From contig NZ_CP009287.1 in NCBI RefSeq assembly GCF_000758705.1, forward strand, positions 3,844,001 to 3,908,000: a DNA stretch of 64,000 bases, in the 5' to 3' direction. The notes beneath the pieces are model-generated. The model had not been told where the DNA came from and did not search any database. It worked only from the letters and a program-made list of their open reading frames with translations. The position numbers were made by a program, and so were the translations under genes. Origin of the DNA: Paenibacillus graminis. GTDB lineage: Bacteria; Bacillota; Bacilli; Paenibacillales; Paenibacillaceae. Shown here piece by piece: positions 43,240 to 51,801 of the stretch; position 1 is the stretch's first letter, and each line of letters begins with the position of its first letter.

Positions 43240-45273
43240 CTAAACAAAAAGCAGCAGCTTCATCAGATACATGTAAAAGATCGCGCTTGCTCCGGCCAGT
43301 CCCAATCCCAGGATGACCGCTGCGTCAAGGAGATGCAGTTTTTTGCTTCGTCCATATTTTACCGTAAACCCTACCGAACACGCTATGCCTGCTGCGACCC
43401 CGGCTGCAAGAATGTTGGCTGCAAGCAGCCAATGGCCCTGTACCGCCCGGCTTTCGGAGAAAACACCAAGCAGGATCGCTGCCGCCGCACCAAGAATAAG
43501 CGGAGCAATAAGATAGGCAGGAAGCCTGTGCCGCAGACGCATTCTCGCCGCTCCCGGTTTTTTGCGCCTGCAAATGGCAATCACTCCCGCTATAAGACCC
43601 GGCAGTGCACCGGCCAGCGCTATTTTCCAAGCCAATCCTCCGGCCCCTGCTTCCCACGAATCCAGCTTCACAAACGCCTGGTAGGGTACTGTAGTGTCCA
43701 GCACGAGATATTTGCTCCCGCTCTCCCCTTCTTTTAGCACAAGATATTTATTGACCCTTTTATTGTAAAAAATCCGCTTGCCAACCGGTGTGTATGGCCC
43801 GTTCAGCTCCTCACCCGCGGATTTCAGGGTAACCTCCCCCTGATCACTGACGGTCACTCCGGGTGTCATCATCCGGTACCGCAGCTTGGAAACCCCTGGG
43901 CCGAGTCCCTCGCTGATCACCATGGCATATGTACCGGCGTAGGATTGAATGCTTGCAGCGGGTTCCGGTGCCTCACCGGTGGATGTGGTCAGCGGCTGAT
44001 CCATACTTACCCCGAAGAAGGAGTAGAACTGTTTCTCAAAGGCATCCCGCAAGGTCCCGTCGTCTCCTTCGTATTGGGAGTTGCAGCCGATGAAAAACCC
44101 GATTCCTCTGGAGGGCATGATCGATACCAGGCTGGAAAAAGCCTCCGTATCTCCGGGGTGAACCAGAATGGCGGGGTTTTTATAGTTTTGAAAAAAGCCA
44201 TAGGCATAACCGGGCATTAGGGGATGCGCGGAATATTGCAGCGAGTGCATCTGCTTGGCGGTATCTTGTTGTAAAATCGCGCTTTTCCCTTGCCCTCCAC
44301 CCTGCAGATGGGCCAAAAGAAACTTGCCCATATCGTCAGCGGTTGACCAGATGGAGCCGGCGGGGTAGGTCAGAACCTCCCCCTGCTTCATTTTGACAAA
44401 CCCTTTATCGTAAGAATATCCCTGGGCCAATTGCCGGTTCAAACGCTCCGGCGTAAGATAGGTCAAGCTGTTGTCCATATGCAGTGGAGCAAAAATATGC
44501 TGGCGTATATACTCATCGTAAGACAGGCCGCTTGCTCTTTCCACAATATATCCGGCGAGTGTAAATCCTTCATTGCTATACTGCACCGCATCTCCCGGTG
44601 CCCTCACCAGCGGCGGCAGCAGCTTCTGCAGGGTCTGCTCAAGCGGAACCCGCTGCTCCGGCACTGTGTCCGACCAGGCCCCTTCGCGTTGTTCGGCATT
44701 GGCGAAGCCTCCGGTATTTGTCAGCAAACGTTTCATGGTCAGCGGAGTTTTATACGGGTTGGCCACTTGCAGCGAATCCGGCAAATAGCGGTTCACATCC
44801 GCATCCAGGTCCAGTTTTCCCTGCTCCGCCAGCTGCATGGCAGCTGTAGCCGTAAAGACTTTGGACACTGAAGCGATGCTGAAGCGGGTCTTGTGCGGAT
44901 CTACCGGCACCTTGGCTTCCACATCCGCATACCCGTAGCCCTTCTCCAGCAGGACTGCACCATCCTTGACCACCGCCAAAGTTACGCCCGGCACATGGTA
45001 CTTGTCCATCGCTGTCTTCATAAATTCGTCGGTCTGCTGCTCCAGCCGCTCACGTTCCCTCACTGCGGCTGCTTCTGCGTGCTTCTCCGGCGGGGCGTAC
45101 GCTGTGTGCGGCGCCGATTGCACCGTCTTTGGCTGAAGCTTCGCTGCCTGCACCTCCGCCTGCTCCGGCTGTATCTTCACCGCTTGTGCCTGTGCCGACG
45201 CTGGCTGCATCCCTGCCGCTTGCGCCACAATCGCCGCTGCCAGCCCTATTTTCATCCATTGTCTCATTCTCAT
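43240..45273 (-). CDS. Secreted serine hydrolase / class C beta-lactamase-like protein
   Basis: 677 residues. A signal peptide ends near ASA (residue 28). The beta-lactamase-family domain (about 80-400) has the SxxK nucleophile in IASVSKVFT, the second motif YSN in QYSNEGFTLAG and the third motif HPG in ILVHPGDTEAF. A beta-rich linker follows, and the last about 130 residues hold three to four membrane helices. This layout matches DAC/esterase-like penicillin-recognising enzymes of the FmtA/PBP4* type. First gene of the operon with the two-component system, so it may be the system's output or a sensor of cell-wall damage. Confidence 0.86.
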   Translation of the reverse strand: MRMRQWMKIGLAAAIVAQAAGMQPASAQAQAVKIQPEQAEVQAAKLQPKTVQSAPHTAYAPPEKHAEAAAVRERERLEQQTDEFMKTAMDKYHVPGVTLAVVKDGAVLLEKGYGYADVEAKVPVDPHKTRFSIASVSKVFTATAAMQLAEQGKLDLDADVNRYLPDSLQVANPYKTPLTMKRLLTNTGGFANAEQREGAWSDTVPEQRVPLEQTLQKLLPPLVRAPGDAVQYSNEGFTLAGYIVERASGLSYDEYIRQHIFAPLHMDNSLTYLTPERLNRQLAQGYSYDKGFVKMKQGEVLTYPAGSIWSTADDMGKFLLAHLQGGGQGKSAILQQDTAKQMHSLQYSAHPLMPGYAYGFFQNYKNPAILVHPGDTEAFSSLVSIMPSRGIGFFIGCNSQYEGDDGTLRDAFEKQFYSFFGVSMDQPLTTSTGEAPEPAASIQSYAGTYAMVISEGLGPGVSKLRYRMMTPGVTVSDQGEVTLKSAGEELNGPYTPVGKRIFYNKRVNKYLVLKEGESGSKYLVLDTTVPYQAFVKLDSWEAGAGGLAWKIALAGALPGLIAGVIAICRRKKPGAARMRLRHRLPAYLIAPLILGAAAAILLGVFSESRAVQGHWLLAANILAAGVAAGIACSVGFTVKYGRSKKLHLLDAAVILGLGLAGASAIFYMYLMKLLLFV

Positions 45274-45395
45274 GCTCCCACTCCTGTCTCTATCAACATC
45301 TTATGGGTTCATGATACAGCGGCAATATGGAGAAAAAAGCGGCATAAATCTAAAGAAAAAATAAAGCCCTGTCCCATGATTGAACTGTAAGTTTT

Positions 45396-45905
45396 TTATT
45401 TGTTCACTCTATTAATACTTAATGTACTGAAATATTGGCTGGGATTACCTTGCTTGGGATTAAAGCGTTCTTTGAATTCCCCTCCAGTATACGAGCCGAT
45501 GACACGATGCCAAAAATTGCGTGCAGGGGTGTTGGCCCGGATCTGCGAAACCTTCCAGTCGCCGGGAAACATATCGAACAGCCGGTGTGCCGCCCATGTG
45601 CCTACTCCGCTGCGGCGGTATTTTTGCATCACAAAAAACTCGGTCATATAGAATTGCCCCTCTGCACTGCGAAGCAGCCTGTCCACTAGCGCAAATCCGG
45701 CAATATTATCGTCCACCGTGAACAAATAGGCGAATTTATTAGTTCCGCTGTTCCAGTAAGCCTCCAAACCGGGATAGGCCGGAAACGCGCCGTCACGGTC
45801 TACCTCAAGCTCCAGGTAGCGGGTAAAGTCATATAAATAAAACTGCATCAGCCTGCTGATGGTATGGCGCTGCTCTTTGGGAACCAGCTCAATTCCAAGT
45901 TCCAT
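45396..45905 (-). CDS. GNAT-family N-acetyltransferase
   Basis: 169 residues of the GCN5-related fold. The acetyl-CoA-binding segment VMQKYRRSGVGTWAAHRLF (about residues 98-116) has the Q/R-x-x-G-x-G/A pattern. The C-terminal part ends in ANTPARNFWHRVIG, typical of small-molecule or peptide acetyltransferases. ATG 45905 with GAGGTG upstream is preferred over the ATG at 45926. The substrate is unknown; single gene. Confidence 0.86.
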   Translation of the reverse strand: MELGIELVPKEQRHTISRLMQFYLYDFTRYLELEVDRDGAFPAYPGLEAYWNSGTNKFAYLFTVDDNIAGFALVDRLLRSAEGQFYMTEFFVMQKYRRSGVGTWAAHRLFDMFPGDWKVSQIRANTPARNFWHRVIGSYTGGEFKERFNPKQGNPSQYFSTLSINRVNK

Positions 45906-46083
45906 TAGGTCACCTCTGGGATTCACTTTTATTACACATTCTATAACTTTGCCATCTCAGGAGCAAGGCACCCCCTGGACCAGCTGTAAAATCCGGCCAA
46001 ACGCCATGAAACATGATAAAATAGGAAGAAACAAGGAAGACAACTCCGCAGTTGATCAGCAACCATGAGGCAGGTGAACAATT

Positions 46084-47166
46084 TTGAGCATTCAAAAAAA
46101 CAGCGACCGCAAACATTTAGACGAAAAAGTGCTGCATATGCCCTGGTTTGTACAGCAGTTCATTGACTTCAAACGTCCAGACCTCTCCCCCTCTACACTG
46201 CTGGAGTACATCCGCGATTATGAATCGTTCTTCGGCTGGCTGCGTGCAGAGGGGCTTACCCAGGCAACCCGTCTGGCGGAGATTACTTTACTGGATCTGG
46301 AGACGCTGCATATGGACAGCATTGTCGGTTACCGCCTGTACCTGACCACCCGTGCCGAGGGAACAAATACCAGAGTTACGGTCTCCCGCAAGCTTTCGGC
46401 CCTGCGTTCGTTATTCCACTATTTAAGCCAGATTGCTGAAGACGAAAATTTCTATCCTTTGCTCAAACGCAACATCATGGCCAAGGTGGAGATCAAACGC
46501 ATTCATAAGCCCAAAGACACCGCTGCCAAGCTTAAAGGCAAAATTCTGGAGGACGAGGAACTGCTGGAGTTCGTAGGATACATTTACGACGGATATGGGC
46601 GGGATGTTGAAGCGAACAAGCAGGCCTACTACTCTTTCCAGCTCAACCGTGAACGCGACGCGTGCATTGCGAGCCTCATTCTGAACTCCGGTCTGCGTGT
46701 CTCTGAAGTGGTCAACCTGAACGTGGATGATCTGGATGTGAACAATAAGCTGCTGTATGTCTACCGCAAGGGGAATAACGATGAGACGTTCAAAACTCCG
46801 GTCTACTTCAGGGAGCAGGCCAAGGATGACCTCTTGCTCTACCTGAGCCTGCGGCAGTCCCGCTACAAAACGCCCAAGAAAGAAAAAGCCCTGTTCATTG
46901 CACTGCCGAACGGCAGCCATGAAGGCAAACGGATGACCAAGCGGGCGATCCAGGAGATGATTATCAAATACGCCAAGCGGTTTGGCAAACCCTATCTTAC
47001 CGTGCATAAGCTGCGGCATTCTTTTGCTACAGACTATTATCTGCAAAATGATATCTACAAAACGAAGGAACAGCTCGGACACGCTTCAACGGAAACTACC
47101 GAAGTATATGCGCATCTTACAGACAAAACGATGTCTGAGGCTATTGAGCGGCGTCTGGAGAGCTGA
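46084..47166 (+). CDS. xerS: XerS-like tyrosine recombinase
   Basis: 360 residues, longer than XerC/D and close to streptococcal XerS (356), the single recombinase acting at difSL sites to resolve chromosome dimers. N-terminal core-binding domain to about residue 165. Catalytic residues: Arg in LNSGLRVSEVVNL, Lys in YRKGNN, HxLRH in [12 protein letters not shown], His in LGHASTETT and Tyr in EVYAHL. Start TTG 46084 with AGGTGA. No XerS target site was recognised nearby. The XerC/D-like gene at 19742 is a second recombinase. The call rests on length and alignment to memory. Confidence 0.82.
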   Translation: MSIQKNSDRKHLDEKVLHMPWFVQQFIDFKRPDLSPSTLLEYIRDYESFFGWLRAEGLTQATRLAEITLLDLETLHMDSIVGYRLYLTTRAEGTNTRVTVSRKLSALRSLFHYLSQIAEDENFYPLLKRNIMAKVEIKRIHKPKDTAAKLKGKILEDEELLEFVGYIYDGYGRDVEANKQAYYSFQLNRERDACIASLILNSGLRVSEVVNLNVDDLDVNNKLLYVYRKGNNDETFKTPVYFREQAKDDLLLYLSLRQSRYKTPKKEKALFIALPNGSHEGKRMTKRAIQEMIIKYAKRFGKPYLTVHKLRHSFATDYYLQNDIYKTKEQLGHASTETTEVYAHLTDKTMSEAIERRLES

Positions 47167-47199
47167 TAACCTTATTATCGAAAGGAGTTATTGTCTTAA

Positions 47200-48069
47200 A
47201 TGTCATACCCTCAAGAATTGCTGTCTGCTTCACCCGACCAAAAACACATCCATTTACAATCCAATTGCGAAAGCTGCTTTGGCCTATGCTGTGCCGCACT
47301 GCCTTTTGCCGTATCATCGGACTTTGCCATCGATAAAAATGCCGGGCAGCCTTGTCCTAACCTAAGGAATGACTTCCGCTGCGGGATTCATACCGGACTG
47401 AGAGCCAAGGGATTCAGAGGTTGTACTGTATATGAATGCTTTGGTGCAGGTCCAAAAGTTTCCCATATTACCTTCAACGGCAGGGATTGGCGCGAGGCTC
47501 CGGAAACCGCCGCTCAAATGTTCGAGGTCTTCCCGGTGATGCGTCATCTTCATGAGCTGCTGTGTTATCTGACCGAAGCACTGCTGCTGCCGGCTGCCCA
47601 GCCGATCCGCAGCCAGCTCCATTCCGCTCTTGAGCAGACGGAGCGGCTCACCCTGCTGCCGGCTGAAGCCCTGCTCAAGGTGGATGTGTACACTCACCGT
47701 GCAGAGATCAATGAGCTGCTGCTGCGGACCAGCGAACTGGCACGCGAAGCTTCACGGCGCCAGCTGCACAATGCCCCCAAACGTCCCAAAATCTATCGGG
47801 GCGCTGATCTGATCGGCGCCAAGCTCAAGAAGGCAGATCTGCGCTGTGTCAGTCTGCGTGGAGCTTATCTGATTGCTGCAGACCTTAGCGGTGCAGATCT
47901 GAGGGGAGCCGATCTGATCGGCGCTGATTTCCGCGACACCAATCTTTGCGGCGCTGACCTTAGAGACACGCTGTTTCTAACCCAATCGCAGCTAAATGCC
48001 GCTAAGGGGGATATTTTAACCCAGCTTCCCGATAGATTTGTACATCCTGAACACTGGACTATGGTGTAG
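47200..48069 (+). CDS. Pentapeptide-repeat protein with N-terminal Cys cluster
   Basis: 289 residues. The N-terminus has CESCFGLCC (CxxCxxxCC, residues about 24-32), then single cysteines in [24 protein letters not shown], a cluster that should bind zinc or an Fe-S centre. The middle is helical. The C-terminal part (about 195-260) has consecutive A(D/N)LxX pentapeptide repeats ([31 protein letters not shown]), forming a right-handed beta-helix. Similar Cys-plus-pentapeptide proteins occur in Actinobacteria and Firmicutes without known function. It follows the XerS-like gene by 33 bases and precedes a strong terminator. Confidence 0.88.
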   Translation: MSYPQELLSASPDQKHIHLQSNCESCFGLCCAALPFAVSSDFAIDKNAGQPCPNLRNDFRCGIHTGLRAKGFRGCTVYECFGAGPKVSHITFNGRDWREAPETAAQMFEVFPVMRHLHELLCYLTEALLLPAAQPIRSQLHSALEQTERLTLLPAEALLKVDVYTHRAEINELLLRTSELAREASRRQLHNAPKRPKIYRGADLIGAKLKKADLRCVSLRGAYLIAADLSGADLRGADLIGADFRDTNLCGADLRDTLFLTQSQLNAAKGDILTQLPDRFVHPEHWTMV

Positions 48070-48117
48070 AAGCGATGCTGCAAATGCTGGCTCTTTATTT
48101 CCCAAAGTCCATATAGC

Positions 48118-48167
48118 AGAACAGCGGCCCCGCACTCCATCGGCTGGAGAGCGGGCCGCTGTTCTTT
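48118..48167 (+). terminator. Intrinsic terminator of the pentapeptide-repeat gene
   Basis: AGAACAGCGGCCC/GGGCCGCTGTTCT perfect 13-base stem with a TTTG tail, about 50 bases past the stop. Confidence 0.9.
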
Positions 48168-48237
48168 GTAACAGGGTTTATAAGGAATTAACATCTACGG
48201 GAGTTGTTGTACTACTGAGATTTCTATTGTGAATTTT

Positions 48238-48747
48238 TCATATATTGAAATTTTGAAAATAAGATCGTTGCTGCCACAAAAAGTTAGCTATTTCCAGGCT
48301 ATCGTTAATGGCAAACCGGTGAATGCCTTGGATCTCCGGAAATTCCATATCCCGTATTGAGTCCCAGACGGCCATTCCGGCTATATTGCTTGCCTCTCCC
48401 AGCAGCGGGATATCCTCTTCACGGCGGATCAGGACGATTTTGGGGTAATGTTCCTGTTTGAAGCCCTCTACCAGCACATAATCATAGCCGGCAAAAGCTT
48501 CAACCAGTTCCGCCAGACGGCTTCCCCGTTCCTGAATCACCGATGTCCGGGCAGCGCTGGTGATGGCAACCGCTGAAGCTCCGGCCTGCCGCTGCTTCCA
48601 GGTATCCGTTCCCTCGTGGTCCATCTCAAAGTCATGTCCGTCATGCTTGATGACCGCCACTGTACAGCCTCTCTTTCGCAACAGCGGAATCAATTCGCAG
48701 AGCAGGGTTGTTTTGCCGCTGTTTTTATAACCAACGATCTGGCACAC
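48238..48747 (-). CDS. mobB: Molybdopterin-guanine dinucleotide biosynthesis adaptor MobB
   Basis: 169 residues with GTG 48747 as start. MobB GTPase features: P-loop GYKNSGKTTLL near the N-terminus (residues about 6-16), KHDGHDFEMDHEGTDTWK switch region, and VEGFKQEHYPKI. The frame is open for another 51 codons upstream to ATG 48900, but those codons are the dispersed repeat copy B (48775-48873), not MobB sequence, and MobB proteins of about 160-175 residues begin just before the P-loop. Downstream of moeA on the same strand; together they support molybdenum-cofactor maturation. Confidence 0.83.
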   Translation of the reverse strand: MCQIVGYKNSGKTTLLCELIPLLRKRGCTVAVIKHDGHDFEMDHEGTDTWKQRQAGASAVAITSAARTSVIQERGSRLAELVEAFAGYDYVLVEGFKQEHYPKIVLIRREEDIPLLGEASNIAGMAVWDSIRDMEFPEIQGIHRFAINDSLEIANFLWQQRSYFQNFNI

Positions 48748-48774
48748 GGCAGGTCTGCTGCTCCCTTTTTTCAA

Positions 48775-48873
48775 AATATAAGAATTTATATGCTTCACGC
48801 TATAAATTTTCCTTCTATTTCTCGCTGAAACGGTACCGTCCTTAAAAAGGACGGCAAAGCCGTTTCTACTTGT
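48775..48873 (-). repeat. Dispersed hairpin repeat, copy B, between moeA and mobB
   Basis: About 99 bases on the minus strand, with the GCCGTCC/GGACGG hairpin inside AAACGG/CCGTTT arms. Its last 30 bases (48775-48804) match copy A with two differences, and its first 24 (48850-48873) match copy C exactly. It sits in the moeA-mobB gap and extends the mobB frame artificially. Confidence 0.8.
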
Positions 48874-48941
48874 CTTCTTTTGAAGTCTGCGCCGCCTCAT
48901 TCCAGCAGCCTCCCATTCCGCATTGCCTGGCTCAGGCCTTT

Positions 48942-50222
48942 TCAGCCCCGAATTTCACCAGGCAGCTTGAGTACTTTCACAGAATCTCCCGCAGATACCC
49001 CCCGTTCCTCCGGCGGGATCACGATCAGGCAGTCGCTATCCTTAATCGTTACCATCACTGAGGATTCATCAATGCTGGCCGGATAGGCATAAAGCTGCCC
49101 TTCATGAATCTCCAGCCGGGCACGGACAAAGCGGGTGTAATTATTCACTTTGTTATAATCTGCTCCCAGCACTGCTGTCCATTCCGGCAGGAATGGCTGG
49201 TCAGCCCCTTGCATTTGCAGGATGACAGGCCGGGCGAACAAATGAAATCCAACAAAACAGGCACCCGGATTGCCCGACAGCGCCAGTAAAAGCGTCCCTC
49301 CCCGGACAGCGGCCGTTGTCACACTTCCGGGACGCATCGTCACCTTATTGAACAGCATGTCCCCGCTGTTCTCGCGGATCAGATCGCCCATGATGTCATA
49401 ATCCCCGACAGACACCCCGCCAGTGGTGATCACCACATCATAACTTTCAAGGGCGATCTGCACCTTGCTTCGCGCCTGCTCAATATCATCTACAATCGCC
49501 CCAAGCATCACCGGCTCCCCGCCACTCTCACGCACCAGCGCTTCCAGCATGGGAGAATTGCTGTTTCTGATCTTGCCTGGAACAAGCGGTTCATGAATGT
49601 CCAACAGCTCGGTTCCGGTTGCAAATATGCCCACCTTGGGTCTGCGTATGACTTTTACCAAAGGAATGCCGAAAGCTGCCAGAACTGCAATATCGCCAGC
49701 TTTAATCATCCTTCCGGCGGGAAGCACAAGCTCACCCTCCCTGAGCTCATAGCCGCGCAGCGTCACATTCTTGCCAGCTGCCTGCGGCTTGCGGATGCCC
49801 ACCTGAAGTCTTCCGCCTTCTTCCCGGCTCTCGGCAGCTTCCAGCATTACGACCGTATCTGCCCCTGCCGGCACCTGGGCTCCTGTCATAATGCGGGCAG
49901 CCGTCCCTCTCCGGATATCGGCAGCAGGTACGGCTCCGCATGGAATATTGTCCACTACGTCCAGCCAGACCCATTTTCCTTCCCCCGTCTCCTCCGTGTC
50001 AGCGGCAATCAGCGCATAGCCGTCCATTCCTGAACGGTTAAAGGCTGGAAACGGGTGAGGAGCATAAACGGGCTCCGCCAAATAACGTCCCGCACTCTGC
50101 TCCAGAGGCACCTCTTCCATCTGGAGCAGCTTCCCATATTCAATGATCCGCGACTGGGCTTCTGCAACCTGCAGTGCTTTTCGGTGAAACTTCGAATCTT
50201 TTGCTTCCTCTTTACTGTTCAT
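48942..50222 (-). CDS. moeA: Molybdopterin molybdenumtransferase MoeA
   Basis: 426 residues. MoeA signature blocks: FPAFNRSGMDGYA near residue 57, RIMTGAQVPAGAD near 107, KVGIFATGTEL near 200, and TTGGVSVGDYDIMGDL near 265. MoeA inserts molybdate into molybdopterin-AMP; no other cofactor-synthesis genes (moaA-E) are in the window. ATG 50222 follows AAGAGG at ten bases; an upstream TTG (50231) overlaps that site. It is followed by mobB after about 190 bases that contain the dispersed repeat. Confidence 0.92.
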   Translation of the reverse strand: MNSKEEAKDSKFHRKALQVAEAQSRIIEYGKLLQMEEVPLEQSAGRYLAEPVYAPHPFPAFNRSGMDGYALIAADTEETGEGKWVWLDVVDNIPCGAVPAADIRRGTAARIMTGAQVPAGADTVVMLEAAESREEGGRLQVGIRKPQAAGKNVTLRGYELREGELVLPAGRMIKAGDIAVLAAFGIPLVKVIRRPKVGIFATGTELLDIHEPLVPGKIRNSNSPMLEALVRESGGEPVMLGAIVDDIEQARSKVQIALESYDVVITTGGVSVGDYDIMGDLIRENSGDMLFNKVTMRPGSVTTAAVRGGTLLLALSGNPGACFVGFHLFARPVILQMQGADQPFLPEWTAVLGADYNKVNNYTRFVRARLEIHEGQLYAYPASIDESSVMVTIKDSDCLIVIPPEERGVSAGDSVKVLKLPGEIRG

Positions 50223-50324
50223 ATGCACCAAACCTCTTCATCTCGTTTTGTCATATATAACTTACCCTGAGTTGATCCACTGTCCATACAGAACTATTTT
50301 AACATGGCAGACCTTAAAGAGTTC

Positions 50325-50360
50325 AAAAAAAAGATGCCCCGCAATGAAGCGAAAGCATCT
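50325..50360 (-). terminator. Intrinsic terminator of the 76-residue gene
   Basis: Minus-strand AGATGC/GCATCT stem with an inner TCGC/GCGG extension and eight T, about 30 bases past the stop. Confidence 0.85.
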
Positions 50361-50387
50361 GTCATGATAGAGATCCTCAAGGCTGGT

Positions 50388-50618
50388 TCAAACGAAACGG
50401 CAGTATTTGGCAGCACGTTGTGCCTGCTGACTCTCCGGTGCAGACAACCTCTGTTTGCCTGATACATGCTCCAATAGCTGCTTGGCTGAGAATTCAGGAG
50501 TGCCTGCGGCTTTTTTCTCCGTCATGTCCGGGTCAAAAACTGAACTGGAGAGGAACCCCTTAAGGACGCTGCCGCAAAATGCTATGACTTCTACAGACTT
50601 TCCGTTCTTGTCTTTCAT
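50388..50618 (-). CDS. Small hypothetical protein (76 residues)
   Basis: ATG 50618 follows AAGGAGGAG and the stop precedes a terminator. It starts [21 protein letters not shown] and is soluble, with cysteines near residues 15 and 73. No family recognised. It lies 82 bases past the DUF4178 gene in the same direction and may be the last gene of the PspA-associated cluster. Confidence 0.65.
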
Positions 50619-50700
50619 AACATGCTCCTCCTTCTAACGTCTTCTCACCGGTATACATCCTTTAAAGGCCATACAGCTGTATTGCAAATCTCTTGTACTT

Positions 50701-51213
50701 TTAGGCACGGATGACTTTTACGTCTCCCGGAATGACTTTTTCACCTTCATACAGCATAAAACGGCCATTCTGCCACTCTACACGAAGCAGCCGGGACTCA
50801 TCGGACTGGTACTGCCAGACATGCTGCTGCCCGCCGTTCATATAAGGAGTCTGTCCGGTGACCGAAGCATAACCTTCATATTCCTCTTCCAGATGATACG
50901 TGTAATCATCCAGCTCCAAAGTAGCCGGCACCTCGGCAGGATTATCCAGACGCCCGTCAATCGGCTGATACAATGCGTACTGAAGCTGCTCTCTTTGTTC
51001 TATATAGAGGTACCCGATACGGCTGCCGTCACGCAAAGTCAGTACCACAGCATTGCGGCCGCTGGTTTGCGTCCGCCCAGTTACCTCGTAGGTGACTAAG
51101 GACACCTCGCAAATATCGCCTGGCGACAGGTCCAGCATACTTTTGGGCGCAGCCGGAGCCTCAGGTTTGGAGAAAATATTACCAATACGTTTCCAAATAC
51201 TCAAACTCATCAT
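50701..51213 (-). CDS. DUF4178 protein of the PspA-associated cluster
   Basis: 170 residues. After a short basic start (WKRIGNIFSKPEA) comes a DUF4178-type beta domain, LDLSPGDICEVSLVTYEVTG at about residues 27-46, then LYIEQRE and YEGYASVTGQTPYMNG. DUF4178 proteins recur beside PspA and DUF350 genes in bacteria and are linked to envelope stress. The exact start among ATG 51213, ATG 51210 and TTG 51204 cannot be settled; all share the AAAAGGA upstream. Its neighbour DUF350 is 48 bases upstream. Confidence 0.82.
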   Translation of the reverse strand: MMSLSIWKRIGNIFSKPEAPAAPKSMLDLSPGDICEVSLVTYEVTGRTQTSGRNAVVLTLRDGSRIGYLYIEQREQLQYALYQPIDGRLDNPAEVPATLELDDYTYHLEEEYEGYASVTGQTPYMNGGQQHVWQYQSDESRLLRVEWQNGRFMLYEGEKVIPGDVKVIRA

Positions 51214-51261
51214 TCCTTTTAAAGGTTTTGTCCAAAAGCATAGACCGGAGGTAATACGCTG

Positions 51262-51672
51262 CTAACCTCGAATAAAAGCTGCAATAATCAATGCCCCGGT
51301 CACATGAAGTGAGCCTGCCAGTACCCCGTAGCCGATTTTACCCAGTTGGGTCCCATGGTCCAGATCCAGTTTCGCCCAGCTGAACAGGAGCAGACGCACT
51401 ATTTTTTCCAGGAAGAACAAAAGAACAAAGGAAACTATGGAGACCACAAGTGCATCCCCCAAACTGTTGGAAGAAGCAATGGAGGACGATAGAATATAGG
51501 CTTGTGCCAGCAGCTTAAGCACAAACCGCATAGTGACCGCCATATTGCCTGCTTTGATCTCTTCCAAATCGTTATAACGGGTAAAAAGCGAATCCACGTA
51601 CATCAGCACACATAGCAGTACCGAGCCGCTCACCGTCCATACCACCATGGACACCAGAATATGGAAATCCAT
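51262..51672 (-). CDS. DUF350 membrane protein
   Basis: 136 residues with four hydrophobic segments (about 5-28, 45-68, 74-95, 110-132), the size and topology of DUF350 proteins. It is placed between pspA and a DUF4178 gene, a recurrent association in PspA-linked clusters. E. coli YjfL, in the yjfIJKLMC operon with a PspA homologue, is a DUF350 protein. A GC-rich palindrome (CTGCCCGC/GCGGGCAG) just upstream at about 51695-51712 may be a hairpin that reduces read-through from pspA. Function unknown. Confidence 0.82.
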   Translation of the reverse strand: MDFHILVSMVVWTVSGSVLLCVLMYVDSLFTRYNDLEEIKAGNMAVTMRFVLKLLAQAYILSSSIASSNSLGDALVVSIVSFVLLFFLEKIVRLLLFSWAKLDLDHGTQLGKIGYGVLAGSLHVTGALIIAAFIRG

Positions 51673-51801
51673 TGCTTAGCCCCCGATAATCAGTTTGCCT
51701 GCCCGCAGCGGGCAGCATAGAGAAGGCGAAGAAGAAACGTTCAATCTGTCTCCCCTTCGCCTGTGGACATTAGCCTTGAAGCCCGGGCCTATGCCAATAT
51801 G

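Noticed and set aside
48226..48242. Short match between 48229-48242 and 39179-39192 (TGAATTTTTCATAT)
   Set aside because: It is 14 AT-rich bases, partly inside the mobB stop region; chance is sufficient.
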